A stretch of 7,149 nucleotides of DNA from Streptosporangiaceae bacterium (GTDB lineage: Bacteria > Actinomycetota > Actinomycetes > Streptosporangiales > Streptosporangiaceae): contig JASIGD010000605.1 in assembly GCA_030045295.1 (NCBI GenBank), forward strand, positions 1 to 7,149, given 5' to 3'. Shown piece after piece: positions 5,598-7,149 of the stretch; the first letter of the stretch is position 1, and each line of letters opens with the position of its first letter. Made by a program: the position numbers and the translations under genes. The notes beneath the pieces are model-generated. The model saw nothing but the letters and a program-made list of their open reading frames with translations. It had not been told where the DNA came from and ran no database searches.

Positions 5598-6838
5598 GGC
5601 AGCTCCGCCGCTATGATCGTCGGCCCGCCGGCCGGGGACTCCACCGACAACCGCCCGTCGACCCCGGACACCCGGTCGGCCAGCCCGGCCAGCCCCGGGC
5701 TCTGGATGTCCGCGCCGCCGATCCCGTCGTCGCTGACCATGACGGTGAGCGTGCCCGGGTAGCCGTGGCCCTCGACCACGACCTTGGCGTGGCTGGCGCG
5801 GGAGTGCTTGGCCACGTTGGTCAGCGCCTCCGCGACCATGAAGTAGGCGACCGCCTCGACCGTGGACTTAGGTCGCACCGGCACGTCGACGTGGACCTCG
5901 ACCGGCACCGGGCAGAGCGCGGCCAGGCCGGACAGGGCCGCGTCGAGACCGCGCTCGGTGAGCACCGGCGGGTGCACGCCCCGGACCAGGTTGCGCAGCT
6001 CGGTGAGGGCCTCCTTGGCCTGGGCGTGCGCCTGGTCGACGAGCTCCCGCGCCGCGTCGAGGTCATCGGCGAACTTGGCCTTGGCCCGGCCGAGCTCCAT
6101 GGCCAGCGCCACCAGCCGCTGCTGCGCGCCGTCGTGCAGGTCACGCTCGATCCGCCGCCGTTCCGCCTCGGCCGCGTCCACCACCCGCTCGCGGCTGCGC
6201 TCGAGTTCGACGACCCGGGCAGCAAGGTCACTGGGCGGTCCGAGCAGTCGGCGGGACATCGCGGCGTCCATGACCGCCAGGCCGCGGGTCAGCTGCGCCG
6301 CGGCCAGCAGCAGGGCGAAGCCGATCAGCGCCGAGGCCGCCAGCACCGCGCTGCGGTGCACCACCGTGTTGCCGATGGTCGCGCCGCCGTTCGGCAGCGA
6401 TGAGTTATACGCCGGCAGCGTCAGCATGACCAGCCCGGTGGCCCAGGTCGCGACGCTGAGCGTCAGCGTGACCGCGCTGACCGGCAACCGGAGGAACGCG
6501 TATCCGATCTCACCCCAGGTGGCTCGCTCGGCCAGCATCCGCCGGCGCGGGATGATCAGCCACCGGTACCCGGCCCGTGTTCCGGCCGGCCAGCGGGGGA
6601 TGCTCACCCCGAGCATGAGTGAGAGCCTGGCCCGCTCGGCGACGGCGAACCAATCGGCAAGCCGGAGCGTGACGCCCAGGATCGGCAGGCCGACCAGTGC
6701 GAGGACGAGCAGGCTGAAGCCGAGGCTGAGGCCGGTAGTGACCACCACGAAGACGACCAGCCCCGTGAACAGGCCAGCCAGATGATTGGTCATGGCGAGC
6801 CAGGTGCGCGCCGACACCAGGTCGCGCAGGAGGAACAT
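5588..6838 (-). CDS. Membrane sensor histidine kinase, NarL-partner type (416 aa)
   Basis: The N-terminal half is a membrane sensor region with about four helices (near 22-62 as two, 115-143 and 163-185), resembling the 'putative sensor' domain PF13796 of actinobacterial kinases; little of it is outside the membrane. It is followed by a HisKA_3 dimerisation domain with phosphoacceptor H235 in RDLHDGAQQRL, and an HATPase domain with N-box EALTNVAKHS (N341), DDGIGG (370-375) and GLAGLADRV (382-390). All catalytic motifs are present, so an active kinase is expected. The ATG at 6838 is preferred to an upstream in-frame start at 7039, which would overlap the divergent MMPL coding region and add a Pro/Gly/Arg-rich non-family extension; MFLLRDL is a natural start and a TANNNT box sits seven bases before it. 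The gene overlaps the regulator by ten bases. The signal is unknown; membrane perturbation is plausible. Confidence 0.93.
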   Translation of the reverse strand: MFLLRDLVSARTWLAMTNHLAGLFTGLVVFVVVTTGLSLGFSLLVLALVGLPILGVTLRLADWFAVAERARLSLMLGVSIPRWPAGTRAGYRWLIIPRRRMLAERATWGEIGYAFLRLPVSAVTLTLSVATWATGLVMLTLPAYNSSLPNGGATIGNTVVHRSAVLAASALIGFALLLAAAQLTRGLAVMDAAMSRRLLGPPSDLAARVVELERSRERVVDAAEAERRRIERDLHDGAQQRLVALAMELGRAKAKFADDLDAARELVDQAHAQAKEALTELRNLVRGVHPPVLTERGLDAALSGLAALCPVPVEVHVDVPVRPKSTVEAVAYFMVAEALTNVAKHSRASHAKVVVEGHGYPGTLTVMVSDDGIGGADIQSPGLAGLADRVSGVDGRLSVESPAGGPTIIAAELPCG

Positions 6839-6845
6839 GGCTCTG

Positions 6846-6851
6846 ACGCTA
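6846..6851 (-). promoter_or_regulatory. TANNNT -10 box for a leaderless kinase transcript
   Basis: On the minus strand TAGCGT ends seven bases before the kinase ATG (6838), placing the transcript start at or beside the start codon. No Shine-Dalgarno site is seen before this ATG, in keeping with leaderless translation. A -35 element is not clear. It would drive the kinase, regulator and DUF4097 genes. Confidence 0.45.
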
Positions 6852-6896
6852 CGACATGGCCCCCGCGGTTGCCATCGGCCGGACCCCCCGGATCTC

Positions 6897-6914
6897 GGTG
6901 AGGCTAACCCCACC
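6897..6914. promoter_or_regulatory. Inverted repeat centred between the kinase and MMPL genes; candidate operator
   Basis: GGTGAGG-CTAA-CCCCACC has seven-base arms matching at six of seven positions. Its centre (6905.5) coincides with the middle of the 135-bp divergent gap (6839-6973), about 59 bases from each start codon. LuxR/NarL-type regulators usually bind such dyads as dimers, so the regulator encoded next door is the natural candidate; this assignment is inference. Confidence 0.35.
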
Positions 6915-6973
6915 GCAGGTCCGGCGGATCGCACCATGGCTAGCGCGGGTCCCCCCCGTGGATGCTGTCCGGT

Positions 6974-7149
6974 ATGACCAAGACGCACGCCTCCAGGGCG
7001 CCGATCGTCGAGCGGGTGGCAGGCTGGTCCGCCCGGCACCGTAAGACCGCCGTGTTCGGCTGGCTGCTGCTGGTCGTCGCGGCCGTGCTGATCGGCCAGC
7101 GGCTCGGCACCGACAACCTCAACAGCTACGACCCCGGGCAGGCGGGCCA
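6974..7149 (+). CDS. MMPL/RND-family transporter, N-terminal fragment (runs off right edge)
   Basis: Fifty-eight codons are visible. The peptide has a basic start, then VERVAGWSARHRKTAVFGW leading into the first membrane helix (about 25-41) and GQRLGTDNLNSYDPGQAG at the start of the outside loop. This is the standard opening of actinobacterial MMPL proteins, RND-type exporters of lipids or drugs driven by the proton gradient (family knowledge). The cargo cannot be inferred. The ATG at 6974 lacks a strong ribosome site; GATGCT seven bases upstream is a weak -10-like box. It is divergent from the kinase operon and may share its regulation through the central inverted repeat. Confidence 0.85.
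   Translation, partial: MTKTHASRAPIVERVAGWSARHRKTAVFGWLLLVVAAVLIGQRLGTDNLNSYDPGQAG

Noticed and set aside
4794..5762. Plus-strand open frame of 322 codons across the regulator and kinase genes
   Set aside because: It is antisense to intact regulator and kinase domains, of low-complexity composition and without a recognisable family.
6839..7039. Longer kinase start at 7039
   Set aside because: It would add 67 Pro/Gly/Arg-rich residues and run antisense into the MMPL coding region, leaving no promoter room; the start at 6838 fits the family.

Overview
The window is high-GC DNA with long GC-biased ORFs. Its families point to an actinobacterium: an LW..RRAL-type MFS transporter, a 72-residue dodecin, a PF13796-type sensor kinase with its NarL/LuxR regulator, and an MMPL exporter. 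Two genes also start right after a TANNNT box, the leaderless arrangement common in that phylum. Genus cannot be fixed from sequence alone.

Left part (1-735): the first 44 codons of an MFS drug-exporter-like gene run off the left edge on the minus strand. Upstream of it, same strand, is a complete dodecin gene with a good -35/-10 promoter. The dodecin-SDR divergent region carries an AT-rich tandem TTGATAT repeat that looks like an operator/promoter for the rightward genes.

Centre-left (736-3042): a two-gene rightward operon of a short-chain dehydrogenase/reductase (SDR) and an NCS1-family nucleobase/hydantoin-type permease, 12 bp apart. The SDR keeps its Rossmann cofactor motifs but lacks the Ser-Tyr-Lys catalytic residues. 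A rightward single-pass membrane protein of unknown function (3135-3959) follows and ends tail-to-tail with the next gene, sharing a CTAG that holds both stop codons.

Right part (3956-6838, minus strand): a compact three-gene unit, transcribed from the right, of membrane sensor histidine kinase, LuxR-type response regulator (10-bp overlap with the kinase) and a membrane-anchored DUF4097 ('toastrack'-like) beta-repeat protein 13 bp downstream. The likely logic is an envelope-sensing two-component system whose operon also makes an extracytoplasmic beta-solenoid-like protein. Divergent from the kinase, an MMPL exporter gene begins at 6974 and runs off the right edge. The 135-bp gap between them has an 18-bp inverted repeat at its exact centre, a candidate shared operator.

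No RNA genes, CRISPR arrays, insertion sequences or origins were seen. The observations most worth following are the triad-less SDR paired with a permease, the kinase/regulator/DUF4097 unit with its central inverted repeat, and the strict GGD/GGN alternation in the DUF4097 protein.
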